A DNA stretch of 64,000 nt from Rufibacter glacialis (lineage in GTDB: Bacteria; Bacteroidota; Bacteroidia; Cytophagales; Hymenobacteraceae). Shown here in pieces: positions 42,217-50,905 of this stretch. Under the pieces are notes generated by a model. The model made no database searches and was not told the origin of the DNA. It saw only the letters and a program-made list of their open reading frames with translations. The position numbers were made by a program, and so were the translations under genes. The stretch covers positions 186,001 through 250,000 of the forward strand of contig NZ_VKKZ01000020.1 of assembly GCF_008271745.1 (NCBI RefSeq), read 5' to 3'. Each line of letters opens with the position of its first letter. Positions within the stretch are counted from its first letter, which is position 1.

Positions 42217-44208
42217 TCAGCCTTCCAACCCGGCAGGTTCAATCCAGTTGCCGTCTTCCCTGATCAACTCGATCAGCTCGTCTACGGCGCGTTCTTCCGG
42301 CACCGACTTCTTGATGACCTGTTGCCCGCGATACAGCGCAATCTTTCCCTTGCCCACGCCTACGTAACCGTAGTCTGCGTCGGCCATTTCGCCGGGACCG
42401 TTCACAATGCAGCCCATGATCCCGATCTTCACGCCTTTGAGGTGGTCGGTGCGTTTGCGGATCATGGCGGTGGTTTCTTGGAGGTCAAACAGCGTACGGC
42501 CGCAGCTGGGGCAACTGATGTACTCGGTTTTGCTCATGCGGGTACGGGCCGCCTGCAGAATCCCGAAGGCTAATTTGTTCAGCCCTTCCAGGGTATAGCC
42601 CCAGTCTTCTTTGCTGCGATAACTCAGGTCCTGGGTACTCAGGAGCATCCCGTCGCCCATGCCGTCAATCAGCAGTCCGCCCACATCAGTGGCGGCGTAG
42701 AGCTGCACCTGCTCATCGGTGAGGTCTTCATAAGAACGTTTGATAATGACCGGCACCGGTTGCCCCTGGTTCATGAGCCGGACAAAGGCTTTCCGCTGCT
42801 CTGGCATAGCATGCTCGTTCTCTGTTTCCAGGATCAGCACCACATCCGGACGATTATGCAATTTTTCTATGAAATCAGGGGTTAATTGGCCCAGTGATAC
42901 CTGCACAAAATTCAGCAGCGGGTGCCAGGCGTCTGATAACTCAAACTGCATGGCCGTGAACAGCGGGAATTGGTCTTCCTTTTTTTCATTGGCCACCCAT
43001 GTATCGGAGTCAATAATCTCCTTTAAGCCGTTGGGCAACATAAACGGGATGGGCGTACTGCCGGTATAGACAAAATCGGCGCCCTGGTCACTCATGTGGA
43101 ATTTATCCAGGGCCGGGGAATAGATGTGGCCTATGGGCCTAAGGTCTTCAAAGGTAATGTCTTCTAAACGGCTCAGGTCAGCTACCACGCGCGGTACGTT
43201 GTGCCCGCCCAGGTTGAGCACCTCGCGGGTTTCGCGGCGGTGGTATTGGAACGGGTTGTAGGGCAGCTGACAGATAGGCTTGATGGGTGTGTGGCCGGCC
43301 CGCGTGGCGTACCGGTCAATCAGCATCTTGGCCACGGGTGCTTCCAGTTCAGGAGCCTCGGTCAAGGAAACACGAACCGTGTCGCCTAATCCGTCTTCCA
43401 GCAAGGTGCCAATGCCTACGGCAGATTTTATACGTCCGTCTTCGCCTTCGCCGGCTTCGGTGACCCCCAGGTGCAACGGGTAGGGTTGTAATCCTTCCTC
43501 TTCCAGTTTTTGGACTAGCAGTCGGTAAGCTTGCACCATTACCTGGGTATTACTGGCTTTCATAGACAGCACCACGTCATAGTAGTGCAGGTCTTCGCAG
43601 ATGCGCAGGAACTCCAGCGCACTTTCCACCATGCCCAGCGGCGTGTCTCCGTAGCGGCTCAGGATACGGTCAGACAAAGACCCGTGGTTTGTGCCGATGC
43701 GCATGGCCGTGCCGTATTCCTTGCAGATGTTCACCAAAGGCGTGAAGCGTTCCCGGATTCTATCCAGTTCGGCCTGGTAGGTGGCATCTGTGTAGTCAAG
43801 GATCTGGAATTTCTTTTTGTCGGCGTAGTTGCCGGGGTTCACGCGCACTTTCTCCACCAAACGGGCAGCCAGTTCGGCGGCGTTGGGCGTGAAGTGAATA
43901 TCAGCGATAAGCGGTACGGAATACCCACGTGCCCGAAGTTCGTTTTTGATCAGTCCCAGGTTTTCGGCCTCCTTTACGCTGGGGGCGGTAATGCGCACGT
44001 ACTCACAACCGGCCTCTACCATTCTGATCACCTGCTCCACTGACCCTAGAGTATCCATGGTGTCAACGGTGGTCATGGACTGTACCCTTATGGGGTTATT
44101 CCCGCCCAGAGCGAGGTCGCCGATGCGTACTTCGCGGGTAACCCGCCGGGAATAATTGGTGAGGCTGGGGCAATACAGGCCGCCCAAGGCGCAGGATTCA
44201 ATGTTCAT
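42217..44208 (-). CDS. ispG: (E)-4-hydroxy-3-methylbut-2-enyl-diphosphate synthase IspG, long Bacteroidota form
   Basis: A 663-residue iron-sulfur enzyme of the MEP isoprenoid pathway. The TIM-barrel domain starts around PIRVQSMTTVDTMDT, with ADIHFTPNAAELAARLVEKV and KVRVNPGNY; the C-terminal domain carries the cluster cysteines in ISCPSCGRTLF and IMGCIVNGPGEMADADYG. The extra ~250 residues between barrel and cluster domain (about 290-540) are the inserted domain of the plant/Bacteroidota-type IspG; simple bacterial forms are about 370-400 residues. It is monocistronic or leads into DUF6728. Confidence 0.96.
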   Translation of the reverse strand: MNIESCALGGLYCPSLTNYSRRVTREVRIGDLALGGNNPIRVQSMTTVDTMDTLGSVEQVIRMVEAGCEYVRITAPSVKEAENLGLIKNELRARGYSVPLIADIHFTPNAAELAARLVEKVRVNPGNYADKKKFQILDYTDATYQAELDRIRERFTPLVNICKEYGTAMRIGTNHGSLSDRILSRYGDTPLGMVESALEFLRICEDLHYYDVVLSMKASNTQVMVQAYRLLVQKLEEEGLQPYPLHLGVTEAGEGEDGRIKSAVGIGTLLEDGLGDTVRVSLTEAPELEAPVAKMLIDRYATRAGHTPIKPICQLPYNPFQYHRRETREVLNLGGHNVPRVVADLSRLEDITFEDLRPIGHIYSPALDKFHMSDQGADFVYTGSTPIPFMLPNGLKEIIDSDTWVANEKKEDQFPLFTAMQFELSDAWHPLLNFVQVSLGQLTPDFIEKLHNRPDVVLILETENEHAMPEQRKAFVRLMNQGQPVPVIIKRSYEDLTDEQVQLYAATDVGGLLIDGMGDGMLLSTQDLSYRSKEDWGYTLEGLNKLAFGILQAARTRMSKTEYISCPSCGRTLFDLQETTAMIRKRTDHLKGVKIGIMGCIVNGPGEMADADYGYVGVGKGKIALYRGQQVIKKSVPEERAVDELIELIREDGNWIEPAGLEG

Positions 44209-44591
44209 GGGAAAAGGGGTTTACCTACTACTTCAACCATTGGCTAAAACAGTTTGTTCAGCGCAGCTTCTGTAAAAGTACGAGGTTTTTTTAAGTCATG
44301 CAGCTAAACGTGTGCCTGAAGCCGCCAACACCCCAGGAGGCGAAGGTTTGGGTTGTTTTTCTTCATTTTTTTAAAAAAAGTCACTTTTCCTATATTTCCT
44401 AAAACCGGCAAATGGAAAAGTTTTATAAAAACCTCAGGATCAATTAATAAATACGTTAGCAGCTTTAGCCTTTCTTTTAAAAAAGAAGCCTTAAAACAGT
44501 GCCTAATTCGTGTAGCCCTCACAGGAACGGCAAACATAGGAAACACGGCCGTTTTGCTGGCGTACAATACATATCTAAAGATACTACCAAT
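44209..44591. other. Divergent intergenic region
   Basis: 383 bp between ispG (leftward) and the first HTH-like paralog gene (rightward). AT-rich, T-run near 44360. TACTTTTA on the minus strand near 44272-44279 is a one-base variant of the promoter box and may serve ispG. Frames here look random. Confidence 0.4.
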
Positions 44592-45074
44592 ATGCCTATA
44601 CTATTCTTATCCCAAAGCCAACGCCAGGCGGCGGCCTTGCTCCGGAAGGCGGGCATGGACCAGGTACATATTCCTTCGGCTATTCAGATCACCCGGGAAA
44701 CTGCTGAAAATTGGCTCCATCAGGAAATGGAGCAGGGAAACCTTCCGCTGGTGTTCCAGATGGTGAAGAGCGATACCCTGGAGAAAGACTCCCAGTTGTT
44801 GTTTGATGAGTTGAAAGATATGGTGGTGGCCAAATACATTGTGCGCCTGTCCATGGATTATGAAGTGGCCTCCAAAACCGCTACCATCATCCTACCCTTC
44901 ATTTTGAAACGGCTGGTGGAGCTGATGCAGAAAAACCCACAGTTCAGGTGCTGGTGGGACAACATGAGTTTACGGCGGCATTTCCCTAACCGAGAAGCCA
45001 TTAAGACTAAAATGCGCCAAGTAGGCCAGACTTTTTCCGGGAACCAAGCCCCAGAAAGCGGCGCTTTTATCTAA
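44592..45074 (+). CDS. Unrecognised HTH-like protein, paralog A
   Basis: A 160-residue protein I do not recognise. The N-terminal ~50 residues (RQAAALLRKAGMDQVHIPSA, then QITRETAENWLHQEMEQGN) look like a small helix-turn-helix, with the second helix at TRETAENWL. The middle is helical with a hydrophobic stretch (TIILPFILKRLVELMQ) and then QFRCWWDN. It aligns without gaps to the protein at 45666-46157 (roughly 40 % identity by eye over about 137 residues). ATG 44592 is chosen because that alignment begins there; an upstream in-frame ATG at 44499 adds 31 unrelated residues. Transcribed away from ispG. Confidence 0.72.
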   Translation: MPILFLSQSQRQAAALLRKAGMDQVHIPSAIQITRETAENWLHQEMEQGNLPLVFQMVKSDTLEKDSQLLFDELKDMVVAKYIVRLSMDYEVASKTATIILPFILKRLVELMQKNPQFRCWWDNMSLRRHFPNREAIKTKMRQVGQTFSGNQAPESGAFI

Positions 45075-45169
45075 GGAGGGTACTTGTTTTTCCTCTGGTT
45101 TACAAGATTGAAGCCTAAAACCTACTCGGGTTTATCATAATTAAAGAGGAACACGGAGGCAGTCAGGGG

Positions 45170-45544
45170 TTATTCCTGCTCCTCCTCTCCTTTCCGTAAC
45201 AACGGGTCTTCATTGGAGGCGTTTGCCTCGCCCTGCTCTTTTAAGCGGTTAATCCTGCCTTCAATTCGCTCGTGCATACGGGTGTCTTTCAGGTAGGTCT
45301 GCTGGTCCAGGTCAAACTCGTGCGGGTTCAACTCCTTGGCCATTTCATGGAGCTGGAAAATGTAGGTGTCTATGCGGTTAATAGCCTCTGACACGAATTC
45401 GGCGGCATGGCTCGTTTCTTCTGAAAGACCGGCTTTGATATTCTCCGCTTCCCGTATTTCTTGCTGAATGACTTGCTCAGGCGAATTGCCCATCAGGCGC
45501 TCTTGCTCCAGGCGCTTTTTAAATTCCGGCACGTTGAAATCCAT
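45170..45544 (-). CDS. Hypothetical helical protein between the paralogs
   Basis: A 124-residue, highly charged protein, helical throughout and probably coiled-coil (FKKRLEQERLMGNSPEQVIQ, EAINRIDTYIFQLHEMAKEL, RMHERIEGRINRLKEQGE), with no signal or membrane segment. Family not recognised. It is encoded on the strand opposite to, and between, the two paralogous HTH-like genes, convergent with the first and divergent from the second. Confidence 0.65.
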   Translation of the reverse strand: MDFNVPEFKKRLEQERLMGNSPEQVIQQEIREAENIKAGLSEETSHAAEFVSEAINRIDTYIFQLHEMAKELNPHEFDLDQQTYLKDTRMHERIEGRINRLKEQGEANASNEDPLLRKGEEEQE

Positions 45545-45665
45545 CGGCTTGTTTGATTGGGTTAAACTCCTTTCCGTTACGCGGGCCGGCGCGGGAGGTT
45601 AACAGCGGCGGCAGGAACCTTGGGTCAGGAAACCCGTAGCGTAGTAAACAGTAGCAATTCAGCAG

Positions 45666-46157
45666 ATGAACCCTCCCTTTTTACAGAGAAGCCATGTAGT
45701 GGCCGCTCGCCTCCTGCACAAGGCAGGTTTAACGGTGAGCCAGATTCCGCAGGCCGTACAGGTCACCCGCGAAACCGTGGAGCAGTGGCTGCAAAAGGAA
45801 ATGGAAAGCGGCAATGCAAAGCAGGTGTTGCAGGTACTGAAAGGACAAGTGCAGGAAAAAGGCCCTAAGCTATTATTAGACAAACTACAAGACCTGCTGC
45901 TGCTGAGGTTGATGCTGCACCTGGGCATTAGAGGAGCCATGGCGACCAACATAGTAGCTCTGCTCCTGCCTTTCGTTTTGAAACGGGTGTATAAAATGGC
46001 CCAGCAGAACCCTACCGTTCAGACCTGGTGGCAAGAACAAGAATGGCGCCACCGCCTCCCTACCCTGGAGCAAATCAAAGCAAAGGTATTGGAGAAAGGA
46101 AAGAACCTGAAGCCCTTGCGGTCCCCTTTGCCCCCTGATTCACCTTTACCGCACTGA
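45666..46157 (+). CDS. Unrecognised HTH-like protein, paralog B
   Basis: A 163-residue paralog of the 44592 gene. Shared blocks: LLHKAGL, IPQAVQVTRETVEQWLQKEM, LLLDKLQDL, LLPFVLKRV, QQNPTVQTWW, EQIKAKV. The TRETxExWLxxEM block has the look of an HTH recognition helix. The helical middle (LLLLRLMLHLGIRGAMATNI) is more hydrophobic than in paralog A and may dock to a partner or membrane. The C-terminal tail is Pro-rich (PLRSPLPPDSPLPH). ATG 45666 fits the alignment. A bidirectional terminator follows. Confidence 0.72.
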   Translation: MNPPFLQRSHVVAARLLHKAGLTVSQIPQAVQVTRETVEQWLQKEMESGNAKQVLQVLKGQVQEKGPKLLLDKLQDLLLLRLMLHLGIRGAMATNIVALLLPFVLKRVYKMAQQNPTVQTWWQEQEWRHRLPTLEQIKAKVLEKGKNLKPLRSPLPPDSPLPH

Positions 46158-46212
46158 GCACTTAGCTGTCTGTCCGCTTTAGTGGCGTTTTACCCAGATC
46201 GGCATTCAAATG

Positions 46213-46260
46213 AATCATAAAAAAAAGCCTCTGCAGATGACAGAGGCTTTTTTTATGATT
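46213..46260. terminator. Bidirectional terminator
   Basis: AATCATAAAAAAAAGCCTCT (continuing G) pairs with CAGAGGCTTTTTTTATGATT with one bulge, around a 7-nt loop, between the convergent paralog B and glnN genes. Confidence 0.88.
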
Positions 46261-46272
46261 AGTCCAAAAGGA

Positions 46273-48465
46273 TTAGTGGCGGAACATCATTTCCCGGTAT
46301 TTCACCAGGGGCCACTGCTCATCGTCTACAATCAGCTCCAGCTTGTCTACGCTGCGGCGGATGATGTCAAAAAAGGTCAGCACCTCGTCGGTGTACATGA
46401 TGGCACGCTCCCGGGTATCTTCTATTTTATTGGCTACCTTCCGCTTCTCAATCATGGCCGTCACATTGGTCTTGATGACCGTAAGGTGCCTAGAAATAGC
46501 CTTGATGGTATCAAGAGTGGTTTTCGTGTACTCATCATCTTCCAGACCAATTTCTCTTAGACCTTTGATGTTCTCCACCAGTTTGGTCTGGTAGGCAGTG
46601 GCGGTTGGAATGATGTGGTTCGTGGCCAAGTCACCTATGACGCGGGCCTCAATCTGCACCCGCTTGATGTAGTCTTCGAGCAGAATATCATGACGGGCAT
46701 GCAACTCACGAGAGTTGAATATGTTATGCCTGATAAACAACTCTGAAGCAGCTTCATCTACCAGTTTATCCAGGGCCTGCGGCGTTTTGCGGATGTTGCT
46801 CAACCCACGGCGCTCGGCTTCCTCTTCCCATTCTTTGGAGTACCCGTTCCCTTCAAACCGAACGGCTTTAGAAGAAATCACGTACTCGCGCAGCACGTCA
46901 ATGATGGCCACTTCTTTTTTCTTGCCCTGTGCCATCAGTTCCTCTACGCTGTTCTTGAAGTCCAGCAATTGGTCGGCCACAATGGTGTTGAGGGTGATCA
47001 TGGCGTTGGAGCTGTTAGCCGAGGAGCCAACTGCCCTGAACTCAAACTTATTGCCGGTGAAAGCAAAAGGCGAGGTACGGTTACGGTCGGTATTGTCCAG
47101 AAGGATCTCCGGGATCTTGTCGATGCCCAGTTTGAGGTACACGTTGTCTCCTTTGTCTAACGGTAACTTGGCGGTACGCTCCAGTTCATCCAGCACTTCA
47201 GTCAATTTCTTGCCCACAAAAACCGACATGATGGCGGGCGGGGCCTCATTGGCCCCCAAGCGGTGGTCATTGCTGGCCGAGGCGATGCTGGCGCGCAACA
47301 GGTCTGCGTACCGGTGCACCGCTTTCACGGTAGTGATGAAGAAGGTAAGGAACTGCAGATTCTCTTTCGGCCGACGGCCGGGGGCATACAGGTTCACCCC
47401 GGTGTTGGTGCTCAAGGCCCAGTTGTTGTGCTTGCCGCTTCCGTTTACGCCTTTGAAGGGTTTTTCGTGCAGCAATACCTTAAAGTGGTGCTTTTCAGCC
47501 ACTCGGTCTAAGATATCCATTAACAATTGGTTATGGTCTACGGCCAGGTTGGCTTCCTCAAAGGTAGGAGCGCACTCAAACTGGTTAGGGGCTACCTCAT
47601 TGTGGCGGGTGCGCAGTGGAATACCCAGCTTGTGCGACTCTGCCTCAAAATCAATCATGAAGGCGTGTACCCGTGACGGGATAGCGCCAAAATAGTGGTC
47701 TTCCAGCTGCTGGCCTTTGGCAGGCTCATGGCCAAATACGGTTCTACCGGCCATCACCAGGTCAGGGCGGGCATCATACAAGGCACGGTCTACCAGGAAA
47801 TATTCCTGCTCAATGCCCAGCGTGGTGGTCACTTTGGTGACGTCTTTGTCAAAAAACTGGCAAACCTCTACGGCGGCTTTCTCTACCAGGTCCAGGCTTT
47901 TAAGCAAAGGAGCTTTGTAATCCAGGGCCTCCCCGGTATAGGAAACAAAGATGGTAGGAATACAAAGGGTCTTGGCGCCGGCATTCTCAATAATGAACGC
48001 GGGCGAAGTAGGATCCCAGGCAGTATAGCCGCGGGCCTCAAAGGTGTTCCTGATTCCCCCGTTAGGGAAAGAAGAAGCGTCTGGCTCCTGCTGTACCAGG
48101 GCACTGCCTTTGAAAATCTCCAGGGCGCGGCCATCAGAACCAAGGTCGAAGAAAGAATCGTGTTTCTCTGCCGTTTCACCGGTCAAGGGCTGAAACCAGT
48201 GCGTGTAGTGGGTGGCACCGTGGGCCATGGCCCAGGTTTTCATGGCCCCCGCCACGGCATCTGCTAGGTTACGGTCTACCTTGGTACCCGTCTTGATGGC
48301 GTATTGTAAACGTTTGAAATAATCACCTGATAAGGTAGAACGCATGGCCTCTAAACCAAAAACGTTGGATCCATAATAATCAGAGATTTTGTCAGAAGGT
48401 AGCTTCACCTCTACTGGTGCCCGTTGGTTTACCAACTCTAAAGCCTTGAAACGAAGAATGGCCAT
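46273..48465 (-). CDS. glnN: Glutamine synthetase type III
   Basis: A 730-residue GSIII enzyme making glutamine from glutamate, ammonia and ATP; type III enzymes are typical of Bacteroidota and some cyanobacteria and are larger than GSI. The catalytic region includes FVSYTGEALDYKAPLLKS, EVAPNQFECAPTFEEANLA, KPFKGVNGSGKHNNW, NEAPPAIMSVFVG and EFRAVGSSANSSNAMITLN. ATG 48465 (MAILRFKAL) is preferred over 48522, since the added 19 residues are unlike the family and a promoter box lies between them. Expected to be nitrogen-regulated, but no NtrC-like site was recognised. Confidence 0.95.
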   Translation of the reverse strand: MAILRFKALELVNQRAPVEVKLPSDKISDYYGSNVFGLEAMRSTLSGDYFKRLQYAIKTGTKVDRNLADAVAGAMKTWAMAHGATHYTHWFQPLTGETAEKHDSFFDLGSDGRALEIFKGSALVQQEPDASSFPNGGIRNTFEARGYTAWDPTSPAFIIENAGAKTLCIPTIFVSYTGEALDYKAPLLKSLDLVEKAAVEVCQFFDKDVTKVTTTLGIEQEYFLVDRALYDARPDLVMAGRTVFGHEPAKGQQLEDHYFGAIPSRVHAFMIDFEAESHKLGIPLRTRHNEVAPNQFECAPTFEEANLAVDHNQLLMDILDRVAEKHHFKVLLHEKPFKGVNGSGKHNNWALSTNTGVNLYAPGRRPKENLQFLTFFITTVKAVHRYADLLRASIASASNDHRLGANEAPPAIMSVFVGKKLTEVLDELERTAKLPLDKGDNVYLKLGIDKIPEILLDNTDRNRTSPFAFTGNKFEFRAVGSSANSSNAMITLNTIVADQLLDFKNSVEELMAQGKKKEVAIIDVLREYVISSKAVRFEGNGYSKEWEEEAERRGLSNIRKTPQALDKLVDEAASELFIRHNIFNSRELHARHDILLEDYIKRVQIEARVIGDLATNHIIPTATAYQTKLVENIKGLREIGLEDDEYTKTTLDTIKAISRHLTVIKTNVTAMIEKRKVANKIEDTRERAIMYTDEVLTFFDIIRRSVDKLELIVDDEQWPLVKYREMMFRH

Positions 48466-48492
48466 GGATTTTATTAGGTTTATTATCTGCTC

Positions 48493-48522
48493 CAAATGTA
48501 ACGGAGAAATTTTTACAATCAA
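48493..48522 (-). promoter_or_regulatory. glnN promoter: TTG-N19-TACATTTG
   Basis: On the minus strand TTG (48520-48522) and TACATTTG (48493-48500) are 19 nt apart, a good fit to the Bacteroidota primary sigma consensus. It predicts a leader of about 20 nt before ATG 48465. Confidence 0.7.
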
Positions 48523-48672
48523 GCAACCCCCCTCTTTTTTTATACCTGTTTTTTTTAAACCCTATCAAAACCTCAGAAGACCCCCTCTAATTTCTGGGCA
48601 CTTTTGCAAAAATGGTATCAAAACTGAACAACACCCCCTTGAATCTGATACCCCCTGCTTTTTAAGGGACTT

Positions 48673-48702
48673 TTTGTAAGAATCGGATAAGCGGTATATT
48701 TG
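48673..48702 (+). promoter_or_regulatory. Sulfatase-gene promoter TTTG-N18-TATATTTG abutting the GTG start
   Basis: TTTG (48673-48676) and TATATTTG (48695-48702) form a good Bacteroidota promoter. The -7 box ends only 4 nt before the GTG at 48707, so the transcript would start at or next to the start codon. Confidence 0.6.
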
Positions 48703-48706
48703 ACCT

Positions 48707-50554
48707 GTGAAAAGAATACTTTTTAGAACCATCAGTTACTTCCTCTTCTGGGTCCTCTTCTTTGAGATAGGAAGAATTGTTTTCCTCCTCTACCACGCCT
48801 CCAAAACGGCTTCTTTAACTGCCCTAGAAATAGGTAAAGTACTGGGGTACGGCCTCCGGATGGACTTTTCCTTTGCCGCTTACCTGAGCGTGATCCCGTT
48901 CTTGCTCTTTTTAAACGAGGTGGCTTTCCGGAAGAAGATTTTTCTGAAAATAGCCATTGCCTTCACCTATGTGCTGCTGCCGGTGGTGGTGGTGCTGTTG
49001 ACCATTGACCTGGAATTATATTCGGCCTGGGGCTTTAGGCTGGATTCCACGCCCCTGCAATACCTGAACACGCCTGCCGAGATGCTGGCGTCCACAGCTT
49101 CCGCCCCGGTGTGGCTTTTGGCGCTGATTTTTATTAGCCTGACTTTGCTGGGCTGGGCGGGATTTACGTTTCTCCGCCGAAAATGGGAAACCAGTCCTAA
49201 AACCAGCACGAAACAGCTGGCGGGCCAATTATTGCTTAGTCTGTTTCTGCTGGCTTTGCTGGTGCTCCCCATCCGGGGAGGATGGCAGCAGATTCCCCTG
49301 AACCAAAGTGATGTGTACTTCTCGCAAAAGGTATTCGCGAACCACGCTGGGGTGAACGTGCCCTGGAACGTGATGCATTCGGTGTTGAAGAAGAACCACA
49401 ACACCAAGAACCCTTACCTGTACATGGAAGAACAGCAGGCGCAGGCCCTGGTCCAGGAACTCTACACCCCTAAAAGCGACACTGTGCCTTCGCTGCTGCG
49501 GGTTCAAAAGCCAAACGTGCTGTTCATCATCCTGGAAAGCTACACCGCCAAATTCATCGGGGCCTTGGGCGGCCCGCCGGAGGTGACCCCAAATTTCAAT
49601 GCCTTGGCTAAAGAAGGCATCCTGTTCCAGAACATCTATGCGGCCGGTGACCGGAGCGAGAAAGGCATGGTGGCCTTGTTGAGCGGCTACCCGGTGCAAA
49701 CCACCACCTCCATTATCAAAACACCCAAAAAGACAGAACGGCTGCCCCAACTGGCATCGGAATTAAAAGGGTTAGGCTACCACACCAGCTATTATTACGG
49801 AGGGGAACTGGCCTTCGCGAATATCAAGTCGTACCTCATCAACGGGCAGTACGACCGCCTGGTGGAGAAATCAGACTTCGGGAGCGAGCATTACAACTCT
49901 AAATGGGGCGTGCACGACCATATCCTGTTTGACAAAGTCTTGGCCGACCACCAGAACCCGGCCCAACCCTTCCTGACCACCATCTTCACCCTCAGCAGCC
50001 ATGAACCCTATGACGTTCCCATTCCGGCCAAGTTTCCGGGAACCGAGGAGGAAACGCAGTTCAAGAACTCCTTTTATTATACCGACTGGGCGTTGGGCCG
50101 TTTTATAGCCGCCGCCAAGAAAATGCCCTTGTGGCAGAACACCCTGGTGGTGCTGGTAGCCGACCACGGACACCATTTCCCCGGCCGGGACCAGAACGAT
50201 GCCCCTTCCAAATTCCGGATTCCTTTGCTTCTTACCGGGGGCGCGCTGGCCGTACGGGACACGGTTGTGACTATTGTAGGTTCTCAAACGGATATTGTGC
50301 CTACCCTCCTGCAACAGATGGGCCAACCCACCCATCATTTCGGCTGGAGCAAAAACCTGCTGGATGCCAAAGCTACCCCTTTCGCGTTCTACGTCTTCAA
50401 CGACGGCTTTGGCATGGTCACCCCCAACGGCACCGTCACCTTTGACAACGTAGCCAAACGCCCCATCCTGCGCGACCCAGGTGTCTCTGACAAACAGGTA
50501 GAACAAGGAAAAGCCTACATGCAAACCAGTTTTGGGGACTTCCTGAAGAAGTAG
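48707..50554 (+). CDS. LTA-synthase-like membrane sulfatase/phosphatase-fold protein
   Basis: A 615-residue protein: about five N-terminal membrane helices (residues 1-185) and an extracytoplasmic alkaline-phosphatase-superfamily domain (about 265-560). The catalytic part shows PNVLFIILESYTAKFIGALG (metal-binding Glu), the nucleophile region DRSEKGMVALLSGYP, FTLSSHEPYDVP and VLVADHGHHFPG. This is the layout of lipoteichoic-acid synthase and of phosphoethanolamine or phosphoglycerol transferases; the substrate is unknown. GTG 48707 is the only start that keeps the first helix, and the promoter lies right against it. Heptamer-like repeats follow its stop. Confidence 0.88.
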   Translation: MKRILFRTISYFLFWVLFFEIGRIVFLLYHASKTASLTALEIGKVLGYGLRMDFSFAAYLSVIPFLLFLNEVAFRKKIFLKIAIAFTYVLLPVVVVLLTIDLELYSAWGFRLDSTPLQYLNTPAEMLASTASAPVWLLALIFISLTLLGWAGFTFLRRKWETSPKTSTKQLAGQLLLSLFLLALLVLPIRGGWQQIPLNQSDVYFSQKVFANHAGVNVPWNVMHSVLKKNHNTKNPYLYMEEQQAQALVQELYTPKSDTVPSLLRVQKPNVLFIILESYTAKFIGALGGPPEVTPNFNALAKEGILFQNIYAAGDRSEKGMVALLSGYPVQTTTSIIKTPKKTERLPQLASELKGLGYHTSYYYGGELAFANIKSYLINGQYDRLVEKSDFGSEHYNSKWGVHDHILFDKVLADHQNPAQPFLTTIFTLSSHEPYDVPIPAKFPGTEEETQFKNSFYYTDWALGRFIAAAKKMPLWQNTLVVLVADHGHHFPGRDQNDAPSKFRIPLLLTGGALAVRDTVVTIVGSQTDIVPTLLQQMGQPTHHFGWSKNLLDAKATPFAFYVFNDGFGMVTPNGTVTFDNVAKRPILRDPGVSDKQVEQGKAYMQTSFGDFLKK

Positions 50555-50562
50555 TGGCTGGG

Positions 50563-50602
50563 GTTTAGTTGTTAGTGATTAGTGATTAGTTGTTGGTGTT
50601 TA
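50563..50602. repeat. TTAG-rich short repeat, left arm
   Basis: TTTAGTTGTTAGTGATTAGT-type imperfect heptamers directly after the sulfatase gene. An inverted, longer counterpart lies at 50815-50872. Confidence 0.6.
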
Positions 50603-50683
50603 GAGGAGAGGGATTTAGGCTTCATTTCTGAAAATCAAGTAGAAAACAGGGCAGGCATTTCACACAGTGTAATAATAAAAGGT

Positions 50684-50710
50684 AGGCGCACCTCTTGTAG
50701 GTGCCCTTTT
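50684..50710 (+). terminator. Weak terminator hairpin
   Basis: GGCGCACCT-cttgt-AGGTGCCC, one mismatch, followed by TTTT, about 130 bp after the sulfatase gene. Confidence 0.55.
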
Positions 50711-50814
50711 CATTTTCAACATGTAGGATAGCTTACCGGTTAAACCTTCGTTCCCCCTGCACTTCTTTATCCTATGTTTTTGTGTCCTTTCTATAAAAAC
50801 GCCCCCAATTCAGC

Positions 50815-50872
50815 CAACTACTAATCACAAGCAACTAATCACTACCAACTAAACACTAGCAACCAACAACTA
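50815..50872. repeat. TTAG-rich short repeat, right (inverted) arm
   Basis: ACTACTAATCACAAGCAACT-type sequence, whose complement resembles the left arm at 50563-50602. The two arms bracket the whole intergenic region between the sulfatase and mtaB genes. Confidence 0.6.
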
Positions 50873-50887
50873 TTTCCCTATTCTCCG

Positions 50888-50895
50888 TATCTTTG
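50888..50895 (+). promoter_or_regulatory. -7 box TATCTTTG of mtaB
   Basis: It matches TAnnTTTG and ends 10 nt before ATG 50906, so the leader would be only a few nucleotides. No -33 element is obvious. Confidence 0.5.
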
Positions 50896-50905
50896 GGCCT
50901 TGATT

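Noticed and set aside
44353-44766. 137-codon plus frame overlapping paralog A
   Set aside because: It overlaps the conserved paralog gene in another frame and has no conserved pattern.
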